Shown one piece after another: positions 10,802 through 19,800 of a stretch of 64,000 nucleotides of DNA. The notes under the pieces were generated by a model. The model had not been told where the DNA came from. It made no database searches and worked only from the letters and a program-made list of their open reading frames with translations. The stretch is from positions 124,001-188,000 of the forward strand of contig NZ_AULO01000008.1 in assembly GCF_000422325.1 (NCBI RefSeq). Direction: 5' to 3'. Origin of the DNA: Marinospirillum minutulum DSM 6287 (GTDB lineage: Bacteria > Pseudomonadota > Gammaproteobacteria > Pseudomonadales > Halomonadaceae). Position 1 is the stretch's first letter. The number at the start of each line of letters is the position of its first letter. Both the position numbers and the translations under genes were made by a program.

Positions 10802-11551
10802 TTTTAATTCCTCTTCCACAGCTTTAATGGCTTCAAATAGTCGATCTTCGAGTGACTCTGGTAGTTGAATCATCCAGCCAATAAAGTTAAATAGCTCAAC
10901 CACCTGCTCACGAGTGTAACCCCGTTTATAAAGTGACCGTGTTAAACCTAATCTAAAATCAAATAGGCCTTCATTGTTACCTTTGAGTCGTTTGGCTTTG
11001 ATTTGTGCCATAACCAATAAAGCAAATACGTTGTCACTGGCTTCTAGGTCAGCCCAGTTAGCTTCGCTTTCATAATCCGTTAGTTTAACCATTGGATAGG
11101 TGAAGGTGTTTTCAGTTCCCGAACGACTAAAGTAAAAAGTATTGGGTCGGTATTTCAGATTAGTATCAGCCAAGACTGCAAGGCTTACAACATCTACTTG
11201 GAAACGATCAATTAAGCGTGACCAGTAGGTAAACATGCGCCGTGCAAAAACACCTTTTGATTCAGGGGAACTTTGAATTTCAACGTGAATTAACAGCCAT
11301 TCTTCAGTACCATCATGGTAGTAAACTTTAACTAGTTTATCGGTGTAACGACGACCAGTTTTGGCATCAACAGTTATCTTTTCTAGTTCACCATCAAGAA
11401 ACTCATAACCCCTACTCCAATCCACTTCGTTATGAATGGCTGGAAATAATAGTGCAAGAAATTCATTAAAATACTTTTCCAAGGCTGCTTTCCAAGCACC
11501 GTCGTAGTCGGAACGTACTGCTTCTTCATAACTAGCATCTAGGTCATTCAT
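10592..11551 (-). CDS. Rpn family (COG5464) recombination-promoting nuclease
   Basis: 319 residues of the Rpn/YhgA-like family, a PD-(D/E)XK nuclease superfamily once annotated as putative transposase. The active-site strand shows as TDKLVKVYY followed by LLIHVEIQSS (E-x-Q). A DNA-binding-like core follows, then a C-terminal GVEQGIEQGIEK repeat stretch at about residues 265-277 and a helical tail. E. coli Rpn proteins are DNA nucleases linked to RecA-independent recombination and phage defence. Here it stands alone between gatB and a DMT transporter, with its own upstream gap of about 145 bases. It may contain an internal gene. Confidence 0.85.
   Translation of the reverse strand: MNDLDASYEEAVRSDYDGAWKAALEKYFNEFLALLFPAIHNEVDWSRGYEFLDGELEKITVDAKTGRRYTDKLVKVYYHDGTEEWLLIHVEIQSSPESKGVFARRMFTYWSRLIDRFQVDVVSLAVLADTNLKYRPNTFYFSRSGTENTFTYPMVKLTDYESEANWADLEASDNVFALLVMAQIKAKRLKGNNEGLFDFRLGLTRSLYKRGYTREQVVELFNFIGWMIQLPESLEDRLFEAIKAVEEELKMPYINLVEEYGRKQGVEQGIEQGIEKQREKTALNMVMQTELNDQTIAAITELSIQEVAQLRSKLANKKK
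10729..10764 (-). repeat. Three tandem 12-base repeats in the rpn-type gene
   Basis: Three consecutive 12-base units at 10729-10740, 10741-10752 and 10753-10764. The first two are identical and the third differs at three positions. In the gene's frame they encode repeated G-(I/V)-E-(Q/K). Such a repeat can gain or lose units in frame by slippage and so change the linker shared by the long and internal proteins. Confidence 0.85.
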
Positions 11552-11696
11552 ACAAACTCCTTTTTGGTAGTAATTATTCTAGCCTAGTCTAGTTTGTAAA
11601 ATATGCTAATTAGGTTAAAAGACAAGCTAGCAAAAAACTTAGCTGCAGCTCTTGTCTAGAGTTATAGCTGCTAGATTTTAAGCTACTGAACAGTAT

Positions 11697-12617
11697 TTAA
11701 CTATTTCCCTTACCCTTCACCGCTCGGTTAGCCCAGTAAACACCAAACACGGTTATAACCATCCCCATTAAAGCTAGGCCAGTCATTTGTTCATCAAACA
11801 ACAACCAAGCTTCTAAGGCAGTTAAAGGTGGCACTAGGTAAAAATAACTAGCAGTGCGTGTGGACTCACCGGCATTAATCATCACCAGTAGCAATAAAAT
11901 TGCGCCCACCGAAAGCACCAACACTGACCAACCCAAAGCTAAAATAAAATCTGGATGCCATTCAGCCGCACCTTCACCCTTAACAATCACCATTAGCAAA
12001 GTCAGTACCAAGGTAGCACAATACTGAATAAAAGAAGCCGATAAAGGTGACTGGGCTTCACAGGCATTTTTAGAATAAATAGTACCCCAAGTTATGCCTA
12101 GCAGTGCCAGCAGCACCCAAACCAAGCCTTGCCAAGTTAAATTCACTTGCTGCAACTGCATGGCAGAGGTTTGTTGCAAAACCAAAATAACGCCCACCAA
12201 ACCCAACATTAAACCTAACCATTGGCGCAAACCTAACCTTTGCTGCCAAACAAAATAAACCACCACACCGGTTAACAAAGGCTGCAAACCCACCAATAAA
12301 GCCGTTAAGCCCGCTGGCACACCTGCATCTATGGCTGAAAAAACACCGGCTAAATAGGCACCGTGAATTAACGAACCGGCTATTAACTGTTGTCGCCATA
12401 AGCGCCAGCTACGCGGTAAGCGAACTGAAAAAACTTTTAATAATAGGGCAAAACACAGCAGGTTAAATGCCATACGCCAAGAAAGGAATACAAAGGGTTC
12501 ACTGTAGGGAAGGCCGTATTTGGCACTAATAAAACCTGTACTCCACAGAAGTACAAAAAACCAAGGAGCAAAACGAACTAGCCAAGGTGAAGAAAAGAGA
12601 TTAAGCATGGTTAGCAC
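11697..12617 (-). CDS. EamA/DMT family transporter
   Basis: 306 residues with about ten hydrophobic segments in two repeated EamA halves (roughly residues 12-145 and 160-298), typical of the drug/metabolite transporter superfamily (RhtA/YdcZ-like exporters). The substrate cannot be told from the sequence. The chosen start overlaps the moeB stop by 17 bases; an ATG three codons in is an alternative. The overlap indicates co-transcription with moeB. Confidence 0.88.
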   Translation of the reverse strand: MLTMLNLFSSPWLVRFAPWFFVLLWSTGFISAKYGLPYSEPFVFLSWRMAFNLLCFALLLKVFSVRLPRSWRLWRQQLIAGSLIHGAYLAGVFSAIDAGVPAGLTALLVGLQPLLTGVVVYFVWQQRLGLRQWLGLMLGLVGVILVLQQTSAMQLQQVNLTWQGLVWVLLALLGITWGTIYSKNACEAQSPLSASFIQYCATLVLTLLMVIVKGEGAAEWHPDFILALGWSVLVLSVGAILLLLVMINAGESTRTASYFYLVPPLTALEAWLLFDEQMTGLALMGMVITVFGVYWANRAVKGKGNS

Positions 12618-13353
12618 AACAAGAACAAGCTGGGTCTTTTTGCAGCTTTAAATTACGCATTTCTGAGCGCAACCCATCGTAAGTTAATAATTTACCTATC
12701 GCTGGTTCACCAAAACCACCCAATACTTTTAGTGCCTCCAAGGCTTGCAAACTACCTATCACCCCAACCAGAGGCGATAGCACACCGCTTTCTGAACAGC
12801 TTAGTTCTGCATCGTCTGAGTTTTCATCGTAAATACAGGCATAACAAGGACTCGTTGCTAAGCGTGGATCAAATACCGACATCTGCCCAGAAAAGCGTAT
12901 TGCTGCACCAAACACCAAGGGCTTTTTAGCTTGCTGACTGGCACGGTTCACCGCAAAACGGGTAGAAAACCTGTCAGAACAATCACAGACTAGATCAACC
13001 GCTTTAACCGCTTCTAGCATAGCCTCACCCTGTAACAAGCTATTATGGGTAATAATTTTTATTGCGGGGTTCAGTTGCTTTAAGCGTTCGCTGGCCGAAT
13101 CAACCTTTTGCTGATTAAGGCTGGCTTCTTGGTGAATAATTTGCCGCTGCAGATTAGATAAATCAACGTGATCTGGGTCGGCTAGGTGTAATTCACCCAC
13201 CCCAGCGGCTGCCAAATATAGAGCAACTGGAGAACCTAGCCCACCCAAGCCAACAATTAAAACCTTGCTATTGATAAGCCGTTCTTGACCAGCGATATCA
13301 ACTTCTGGCAAGAGTATTTGCCGACTAAAACGCAATAACTGCTGATCATTCAT
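12601..13353 (-). CDS. moeB: ThiF/MoeB family adenylyltransferase, probably MoeB
   Basis: 250 residues, the length of E. coli MoeB. It has the nucleotide-binding GLGGLGSPVA motif at about residues 34-43, the conserved R-Q and D residues of the ThiF fold (SNLQRQIIH), and two cysteine pairs (C-x2-C at about 180 and CSCC near the C-terminus) that bind structural zinc. It adenylates the C-terminus of MoaD in molybdopterin synthesis; ThiF (thiamine) is the main alternative. A moeB gene next to prmC-prfA-hemA is the pseudomonad arrangement and favours MoeB. Confidence 0.85.
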   Translation of the reverse strand: MNDQQLLRFSRQILLPEVDIAGQERLINSKVLIVGLGGLGSPVALYLAAAGVGELHLADPDHVDLSNLQRQIIHQEASLNQQKVDSASERLKQLNPAIKIITHNSLLQGEAMLEAVKAVDLVCDCSDRFSTRFAVNRASQQAKKPLVFGAAIRFSGQMSVFDPRLATSPCYACIYDENSDDAELSCSESGVLSPLVGVIGSLQALEALKVLGGFGEPAIGKLLTYDGLRSEMRNLKLQKDPACSCCANHA

Positions 13354-13362
13354 GGCTTGTAT

Positions 13363-13869
13363 CTAGCACCCTTCTTCTAGTTCTTCTAAGGTAGGAATAT
13401 GCAAAGAAGTATCCTCTTTTACATCTTCCATAACCACATAGCTTTTAGACTCTTTAACACCAGGTAAACTAAGGACCACATCGCAAAGTAACTGGCGGTA
13501 AGCCCCCATTTCTGGAATACGACACTTTAAAATGTAGTCAAACTGACCAGAAACCAAATGACACTCTTGTATTTGTGGCAGTTTATTAACTGCTTTACGA
13601 AACTCTTCAAACACTTCTGGTGTTTGTGTTTCTAAGCTAATTTCTACAAAAACTAAGAGTTTAGCACGTAGGTACTGGGGATTAAGAATGGCTTTATAGC
13701 TTTTAATAATGTCATTGCGCTCTAAGCGTTTAACTCTTTCTAAGCAGGGGGTTGTTGAAAGCCCTACCTTGTTAGCTAAATCAACATAGGAAATACGCGC
13801 ATTTTCTTGTAAAGCTTGGAGGATTTTCAGGTCAATTTTATCAAGCGTGCGAGACTTAACGTTCTTCAT
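13363..13869 (-). CDS. lrp: Leucine-responsive regulatory protein Lrp
   Basis: 168 residues with an N-terminal AsnC-type helix-turn-helix (about residues 10-60, including VGLSTTPCLERVKRLE) and a C-terminal RAM ligand domain. Blocks such as QECHLVSG-FDY and LPGV--S-(S/T)YVVMEDVK match E. coli Lrp closely, so this is probably the global Lrp and not a local AsnC paralogue. It lies between prmC and moeB in the same direction, 9 bases from moeB, an insertion into the usual hemA-prfA-prmC-moeB string. An upstream gap of about 180 bases probably carries its own promoter. Confidence 0.92.
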   Translation of the reverse strand: MKNVKSRTLDKIDLKILQALQENARISYVDLANKVGLSTTPCLERVKRLERNDIIKSYKAILNPQYLRAKLLVFVEISLETQTPEVFEEFRKAVNKLPQIQECHLVSGQFDYILKCRIPEMGAYRQLLCDVVLSLPGVKESKSYVVMEDVKEDTSLHIPTLEELEEGC

Positions 13870-14051
13870 GTTAGGACTGCCTTTTATTGTTTTAATAGCA
13901 TTTTTATATTTATTTTAATCTAGCCGCTGGGCTTTAGAAACCTAGTAGCTTTGCACATCCCTCTGCACAGATGATTATCCCATAAGGTTATACGGCTTTA
14001 GTTATTTATCATGTTAACTTGCTTTTGACTAGCCGCATTACAAGTTGTAAC

Positions 14052-14900
14052 TCAGGTTTTGCAGCCTAAAGTTACTCTTGGCTGCTCTAAATAATCGGTG
14101 TAAGTCTTAATATCCCTAAGGTTTGCGAGGGAAAACAATGCCGCAACAGCAGCAGCTTGATCATAGCCGTGTTCTACTAAAAGATAACCACCTGTTACTA
14201 AACGGTTTTGAATAGGCGTTAGGAGTTCACGGTAGGCTTGCAAACCATCTTCCCCCCCCACTAGGGCGGTTTTTGGTTCAAACCGTAAGTCCCCCTGAGA
14301 TAAGTGAGGGTCTTTTGGGTGAATATAAGGTGGGTTACTTAGAATAAGGTCGTAGGTTTGAGCTGGTATTTGTTGCCACCAATCTGATTGCCAAACACGA
14401 ATATCTAGCTGTAATTGGCGAGCATTTTTTCTAGCAAGGCTAACCGCATCTAGCTTGAAGTCGACGGCATCTACCTGCCAGTCTGGACGCTCTGACTTTA
14501 TTGCTAAAGCAATCGCGCCCGTGCCTGTACCTAAATCTAAAACTCTAGCCTTAGGCTTAAGGGTTAAGTCTAAAGCCAGTTCCACTAAACGCTCAGTATC
14601 GGCACGGGGAATAAGGGTTGCGGGAGAAACTTGCAAAGTTAGCCCCCAAAATTCCCATTCACCTAGAATCCAAGCCAAGGGTTTACCTGTAATACGTTCT
14701 TTTAGCCAAACTTCAAGCTGCTCTAATTGCTTAGCTTGCAGTTCGACTTCAGGGTAGGCGTAAAAGTATGCAGAATTTTTTTGTAGTAAGTGCCCAAGCA
14801 AATAGTCAGCTTCTTGGCGAGCATTGTCTATCCCAGCTTTTTGCAACTGCAAGTAAGCGGCTGCTAACCACTCACTTAACGTTAAACCCTTAGCTAGCAC
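14052..14900 (-). CDS. prmC: Release factor glutamine methyltransferase PrmC
   Basis: 282 residues with the class I SAM-binding motif [14 protein letters not shown] at about residue 120 and the substrate motif LSNPPYIHP at about 187, the NPPY signature of N5-glutamine methyltransferases. It methylates the GGQ glutamine of release factors. It overlaps the prfA end by 11 bases, so enzyme and substrate genes are translationally coupled. Confidence 0.97.
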   Translation of the reverse strand: MLAKGLTLSEWLAAAYLQLQKAGIDNARQEADYLLGHLLQKNSAYFYAYPEVELQAKQLEQLEVWLKERITGKPLAWILGEWEFWGLTLQVSPATLIPRADTERLVELALDLTLKPKARVLDLGTGTGAIALAIKSERPDWQVDAVDFKLDAVSLARKNARQLQLDIRVWQSDWWQQIPAQTYDLILSNPPYIHPKDPHLSQGDLRFEPKTALVGGEDGLQAYRELLTPIQNRLVTGGYLLVEHGYDQAAAVAALFSLANLRDIKTYTDYLEQPRVTLGCKT

Positions 14901-15975
14901 TCAAACCTGCCAACAATTCAGTTTGCTGTTCTTGTGCCAACACAGACAGTACGCTGTCTAGTTCGCCGTTCATTACTTCATCTAGGTTATATAAAGTAAG
15001 GTTGACTCGGTGATCAGTCACCCGACCTTGAGGGAAGTTATAGGTGCGAATGCGCTCTGAACGGTCACCACTGCCCACTAGCGAACGGCGTGTGTCAGAC
15101 TGATCTTTCTGTGCAGCATCTTCCATTTGCTGCTTTAGGCGTGTTGCTAGCCAAGCCATCGCCTTAGCACGGTTTTTGTGTTGCGAACGTTCTTCTTGGC
15201 ATTCCACTACCAAACCTGTTGGTAGGTGAGTAATACGAATGGCGGAATCGGTGGTGTTAACGTGCTGACCACCCGCACCCGATGAACGGTAGGTATCAAC
15301 TTTTAAATCGGCAGGGTTAATATCCACTTCACCCACTTCATCTGCTTCTGGCATAACGGCAACTGTACAAGCTGAAGTATGCACTCGGCCTTGCGATTCA
15401 GTGGCTGGAACGCGCTGTACACGGTGTGCACCCGATTCAAACTTAAGGTGAGAATACACGTCTTTACCGCTAATACGGGAAATAATTTCTTTATAACCGC
15501 CCATTTCGCCGTGGCTTACGCTTAGTGTTTCTACCTGCCAGCCTTTGTTATCTGCATAACGGCTGTACATTTTAAACAAATCACCAGCAAACAAAGCAGC
15601 TTCATCACCACCCGTTCCTGCACGAACTTCTAAGAAGATATTACGGCTATCATTAGGGTCACGAGGAATTAAAAGGCGCTGTAACTCTAATTCTAAAGGC
15701 TCAATTTCAGCTTGCAGGCTAAGCATTTCTTCTCTAGCCATTTCGCGCATTTCTAAGTCTTCATCACTGGCCATTTGCTGGGCAGCTTCTATGCCTTCTT
15801 GAGCTTGCTGATAGGCTTGGTAGGTTTGAATAATGGGTTCTAAGTCTGAATACTCTTTAGAGTAGTTACGGTACTTTTCCTGATCACCTAGTGTCTCTGG
15901 GTCTGATAGGAGGGCCGATAGCTCTTCAAAGCGATCAGCAAGGTGATCTAGCTTGGCTTGTATTGAAGGTTTCAT
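14890..15975 (-). CDS. prfA: Peptide chain release factor 1
   Basis: 361 residues. The GGQ catalytic motif is at residues 235-237 ([15 protein letters not shown]) and the PAT tripeptide that reads UAA/UAG is at 190-192 (RVPATES), which makes it RF1 and not RF2. No frameshift site is seen, as expected for RF1. It lies between hemA and prmC in a compact operon, 20 bases from hemA. Confidence 0.99.
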   Translation of the reverse strand: MKPSIQAKLDHLADRFEELSALLSDPETLGDQEKYRNYSKEYSDLEPIIQTYQAYQQAQEGIEAAQQMASDEDLEMREMAREEMLSLQAEIEPLELELQRLLIPRDPNDSRNIFLEVRAGTGGDEAALFAGDLFKMYSRYADNKGWQVETLSVSHGEMGGYKEIISRISGKDVYSHLKFESGAHRVQRVPATESQGRVHTSACTVAVMPEADEVGEVDINPADLKVDTYRSSGAGGQHVNTTDSAIRITHLPTGLVVECQEERSQHKNRAKAMAWLATRLKQQMEDAAQKDQSDTRRSLVGSGDRSERIRTYNFPQGRVTDHRVNLTLYNLDEVMNGELDSVLSVLAQEQQTELLAGLSAS

Positions 15976-15995
15976 TCATTATTCCAGCAAAGAAA

Positions 15996-17285
15996 TTAAA
16001 GTTTGTCTGAGGCTTCTAGATTTAATAATTGTGCAGCAGCGGCTAAAAGATCACTACGGTTTTCTGCCGAGGCTTCACGAATTTTTAAGGTTGGGTCATG
16101 CAGCCATTTATTGGTAAGGCTACGACATAATTTTTGCATTACATCGCGTGCATCTTGGCCTTGGTCTAACTGGCTTAAAGCCAAAGCCAACTCATCTTCT
16201 GCTAACTGCTGCGCACGTTGACGAAAAACACGAATCATACGCCCTGCATCGCGCACTCGTAAACTGCGTAAAAACTCTTGTACACTGACTAGAATTAATG
16301 CTTCAGCTTCTTCAGCCGCTTCACGCCTAGCAGCAAGGTTTTCTTCAATTGTTTCTTTTAAATCATCAACCGTAAATAAGAAAATATCATCTAACTCGCC
16401 CACCTGTGATTCTATATCTCTAGGTACAGCAATATCTATCATAAGCATGGGGCGGTGGCGGCGCTGCTTAATGGCATCTTCAACCATGCCCTTACCTATA
16501 ATTGGTAGAGGTGCGGCAGTGGAGCTTATCACTATGTCTGCTTTGGCTAAATAATGTGGAATTTCATTTAAAGCCACTGCCTTACCTTGCACCTCACCTG
16601 CCAAAGCTTGTGCTCTTTCAACGGTACGGTTAGCAATAATCATTTTTGCCACGCCTGCATTGTTTAAATGCCGTGCAACCAGTTCTATGGTTTCACCTGC
16701 ACCTATAAGCAAGGCCGTATTTTTTGTTAAATCGGTAAAAATACGCTGAGATAAGTTCACCGCAGCATAAGCTATGGATATAGGGTTAGTACCTATGCCG
16801 GTTTCTGTTCTTACTTTTTTTGCGGTGGCAAAAACCTGTTGAAAAAGTAACTCCAAACCACTGCCCAAAAGACTTTCTTTCTTAGCTAAATCGTAAGAAT
16901 CTTTTAACTGACCTAGAATTTGTGGCTCGCCCAGCACCATAGAATCTAAGCCACTAGCAACTCGCATAATATGAGCAATTGCGGCTTGGTCTTCATGAAT
17001 GTAGCTGTAGCGTGCAACATCTTCAAAAGGGAGGGAGTGAAAGCTGCTTAACCAGTCAAGCACTGGCCTAACATTACCAGCTTCTATTAAGGTATAAATT
17101 TCTGTGCGATTACAGGTAGATAAAATAGCAGCTTCTTTGATACTCTGGTGACCGCGTAGCTGCAGGCTAGCCGCCTCCAGTTGTTCAGGAGTAAAAGCAA
17201 CTCGCTCGCGTATAGCGACTGGAGCTGTCTTATGATTTATGCCTAGAGCTAAGAATCGCATTGGCTTTACTGCTGGCACTGTCAA
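15996..17285 (-). CDS. hemA: Glutamyl-tRNA reductase
   Basis: 429 residues. The N-terminal catalytic motif LGINHKTAPV and the nucleophile region STCNRTEIY are both present, followed by a NADPH-binding domain (LIGAGETIELVARHL) and a C-terminal dimerisation helix. It makes glutamate-1-semialdehyde, the first step of C5 haem synthesis. The start is uncertain: TTG at 17285 has GGAG 6 bases upstream, while an ATG eight codons in (17261) matches the E. coli N-terminus but has a weak ribosome site. Confidence 0.97.
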   Translation of the reverse strand: MTVPAVKPMRFLALGINHKTAPVAIRERVAFTPEQLEAASLQLRGHQSIKEAAILSTCNRTEIYTLIEAGNVRPVLDWLSSFHSLPFEDVARYSYIHEDQAAIAHIMRVASGLDSMVLGEPQILGQLKDSYDLAKKESLLGSGLELLFQQVFATAKKVRTETGIGTNPISIAYAAVNLSQRIFTDLTKNTALLIGAGETIELVARHLNNAGVAKMIIANRTVERAQALAGEVQGKAVALNEIPHYLAKADIVISSTAAPLPIIGKGMVEDAIKQRRHRPMLMIDIAVPRDIESQVGELDDIFLFTVDDLKETIEENLAARREAAEEAEALILVSVQEFLRSLRVRDAGRMIRVFRQRAQQLAEDELALALSQLDQGQDARDVMQKLCRSLTNKWLHDPTLKIREASAENRSDLLAAAAQLLNLEASDKL

Positions 17286-17413
17286 ACGTCACTCCACAAA
17301 CAAGTCATTCCGCCCGTTTAAAAACAGGGACATAAAAATCACTCAAGCAAACAGCAACTTACATAAAAAAGCTGAGCGATGCATCAGAAGAAGGCTATGA
17401 TAGCACATAGAAA

Positions 17414-19189
17414 ATGTACAGGTATGTTCGAATAATGCTTAAAGTTTCCTTACTTAAGTCGCTCAAGGCGCTACTAGTGCTAGGTTTAGTTGGCCTTATT
17501 TACGGCTGCGCAACACCTAAGGCCAACAATGAATCCTTAACAGAAAAACCTGCTATAGGTGCAATTTTAACTTTTTACCAAGACGAGCAGCAATCACCAG
17601 ACGAAGGCGATTTAAGCTATAAAAAAGCGCTCAACGGTTCTTTAGTTTTCTACCTACTTAGTGCCGAGCTAGCAGGTCAGCGTAATGATCTGGACTATGC
17701 TCTAGAGGTTTATTCTGCACTTGCACTACAAACACAGCACCCACTTATAGCCGAGCGCACTAGCTGGATAGCACAGTTTGCCCAACAGCCTAAAGCCGCT
17801 TTAGATGCTGCTATCTTATGGGCAACCCTAGCACCAAAAAACCCAGATGCACAGCGTACTGCTGCAGGGTTACTTTTACAAAATGAACAATACCTAGATG
17901 CCTTTGATCACCTGCTTAAATTCGAAAAACTTAGCGGCGAAAGCAACTACACCCTTTTAGCTAGCCACTTAACTGAAAAAAACAACCCGGTTATTAGTGA
18001 CCTTTACCAAAAAATGCTAGAAGAAAAACAACAGCGCCAAGAAACCAGCAGCGATTTAGAAACTGCGCTAGCTTTATTAAGTGATGAGCTAGGGGATCAG
18101 CAAGCTAGCAGCCAACACCTTATAACAGCCTTAGCTATCAACCCCAACAATGTACGCGCACTGCAACTTAAAGCTGAATTGCTTCGTCAAAAGGGTGCGT
18201 TTTCTAAGGCCGAACAACTATTGCATCAAGCACTTAAGAATAACCCTGAAGAAGTCAGGCTTTGGTTAGAAATAGCGCGTACCCAACTTAAAGCAGGAGC
18301 GCTACCTAAAGCACAAAAAACCTTCGATCATATTATTAGCCTACAGCCAGACAACCTACCGATTCGCCTTGCTTTAGCGCGTATTCAAATAGAAACAGAG
18401 CAGTACACAGCAGCAAAGCAAACACTTGAACAACTAACTGGATACGAAGCTTTAGCTGATCAATCTTGGCTGCTTTTAGGGCAGTTGGCAGAAAGAGACA
18501 ACAAGTGGCAACTAGCCTTGGAACACTACGATCAGGTTGCTAGTGGTGAACCGCTATTAGCAGCTATACGAGCAAGTGTAAGACTATTAATAGAACAGAA
18601 GATGGCAGCAGCAGCCTTAGGTTTACTGCAAGAGAAACGTAATCAAGCCCCAGAATTAAGCGTACCACTCACCCTTATAGGAGAGCAGCTACTACGCCAA
18701 CAAAAAGATTACACTGCTGCACTTAATTGGGTTGATACTGGGCGACAACTGCTACCTGAAAACCAAGAGTCGCCCTTATTACTTTACACTCGGGCTTTGC
18801 TTAACTTTCATCTCAACGACCTAAATCAAATGGAAGAAGACTTAAACCTTCTGTTAACTATTGATCCTAATAATGCAACTGCACTAAATGCCCTAGGCTA
18901 CACTCTGGTAGATAAAACTGAACGGGTGAATGAGGGTTTGCTTCTAATTCAAAAAGCCCATGCCCTAGACAGTGAGTCTGCTGAAATTTTAGACTCCCTA
19001 GGCTGGGCGCTTTATAAACTAGGTCGCTACGAAGAAGCACTTGAATACCTAGAAGAAGCCTACGCACGATTAGAAGAAAGCGAGATTGCCGAGCACTTAA
19101 TTCAAGTGTTTTGGCAACTGAACCAAAACGAACAAGCTGAAGCCTTGTTAAAACGCTACCCAGAACTAAATTTACAACCCACTCCATAA
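17414..19189 (+). CDS. TPR-repeat lipoprotein upstream of lolB
   Basis: 591 residues. A hydrophobic signal ends in a lipobox-like LIYGC at about residue 32, so it is probably a lipoprotein. The rest is a chain of tetratricopeptide repeats, clear at about residues 235-390 (for example AEQLLHQALKNNPEEVRLWLEIARTQ, in pieces) and 490-585. The position between hemA (divergent) and lolB-ispE is that of the Pseudomonas TPR lipoprotein. Function is not defined; TPR lipoproteins usually scaffold envelope complexes. A second in-frame ATG at 17435 is an alternative start. Confidence 0.85.
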   Translation: MYRYVRIMLKVSLLKSLKALLVLGLVGLIYGCATPKANNESLTEKPAIGAILTFYQDEQQSPDEGDLSYKKALNGSLVFYLLSAELAGQRNDLDYALEVYSALALQTQHPLIAERTSWIAQFAQQPKAALDAAILWATLAPKNPDAQRTAAGLLLQNEQYLDAFDHLLKFEKLSGESNYTLLASHLTEKNNPVISDLYQKMLEEKQQRQETSSDLETALALLSDELGDQQASSQHLITALAINPNNVRALQLKAELLRQKGAFSKAEQLLHQALKNNPEEVRLWLEIARTQLKAGALPKAQKTFDHIISLQPDNLPIRLALARIQIETEQYTAAKQTLEQLTGYEALADQSWLLLGQLAERDNKWQLALEHYDQVASGEPLLAAIRASVRLLIEQKMAAAALGLLQEKRNQAPELSVPLTLIGEQLLRQQKDYTAALNWVDTGRQLLPENQESPLLLYTRALLNFHLNDLNQMEEDLNLLLTIDPNNATALNALGYTLVDKTERVNEGLLLIQKAHALDSESAEILDSLGWALYKLGRYEEALEYLEEAYARLEESEIAEHLIQVFWQLNQNEQAEALLKRYPELNLQPTP

Positions 19190-19207
19190 AAGCGTGTTAT
19201 CAACCCT

Positions 19208-19795
19208 ATGCAATTTTATTTAAAGTTTCTATTACTTGGTGGTTTATTACTTATCCTTAGCGCCTGTTCTAACCAGCCCAACCTACCTAGTGCTACCGCC
19301 GACCTAAAACCTAACGCTCAACTTTGGCACTGGCAAGCACAGGGGCGTATTGCCTTTGCTAATGAAAAAGACAACCACTCAGCTAATTTAGACTGGCAAC
19401 AAAATGGCTATAACTACCAATTACAACTTTTTGGTCCTTTAGGGCAAGGCAGTGCACGCCTTGAGGGCAGGCCATTTAAGGTTATTCTTACTACCTCTGA
19501 TGGTAAACAAGTAGAGGCTTCAAGCCCTGAACAACTTTTAGCAGAAAACTCCGGCTGGGAGCTGCCTTTATCAAATATGGTTTATTGGATACGTGGCATT
19601 ACTGCACCAGGAAATTACCAAACAATAGACGAACAAACTTTTATTCAAAATGGCTGGAGGGTTGAATGGCGACGTTTTTCCCAGCTAGGCAAACACCAAT
19701 TACCTAGCTTGCTGGTAGCAGAGAAAGGCCAATTAAGTTTTCGTTTAGCCATAAACAAGTGGCAAATTTTTGCTGCGCCCAACCAAGGTTTATAA
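19208..19795 (+). CDS. lolB: Outer-membrane lipoprotein receptor LolB
   Basis: 195 residues with a signal peptide and lipobox LSAC (Cys at about residue 20). The body shows the LolB pattern, including WQAQGRIAF, LFGPLGQGSARLEG and YWIRG. LolB receives lipoproteins from LolA and inserts them in the outer membrane. It is 18 bases downstream of the TPR lipoprotein and 5 bases before ispE. Confidence 0.95.
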   Translation: MQFYLKFLLLGGLLLILSACSNQPNLPSATADLKPNAQLWHWQAQGRIAFANEKDNHSANLDWQQNGYNYQLQLFGPLGQGSARLEGRPFKVILTTSDGKQVEASSPEQLLAENSGWELPLSNMVYWIRGITAPGNYQTIDEQTFIQNGWRVEWRRFSQLGKHQLPSLLVAEKGQLSFRLAINKWQIFAAPNQGL

Positions 19796-19800
19796 GCACT

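Noticed and set aside
12070-12399. Cys/Phe/Arg-rich open frame overlapping the DMT transporter gene
   Set aside because: Out-of-frame reading of a membrane-protein gene; the biased composition is expected from that.
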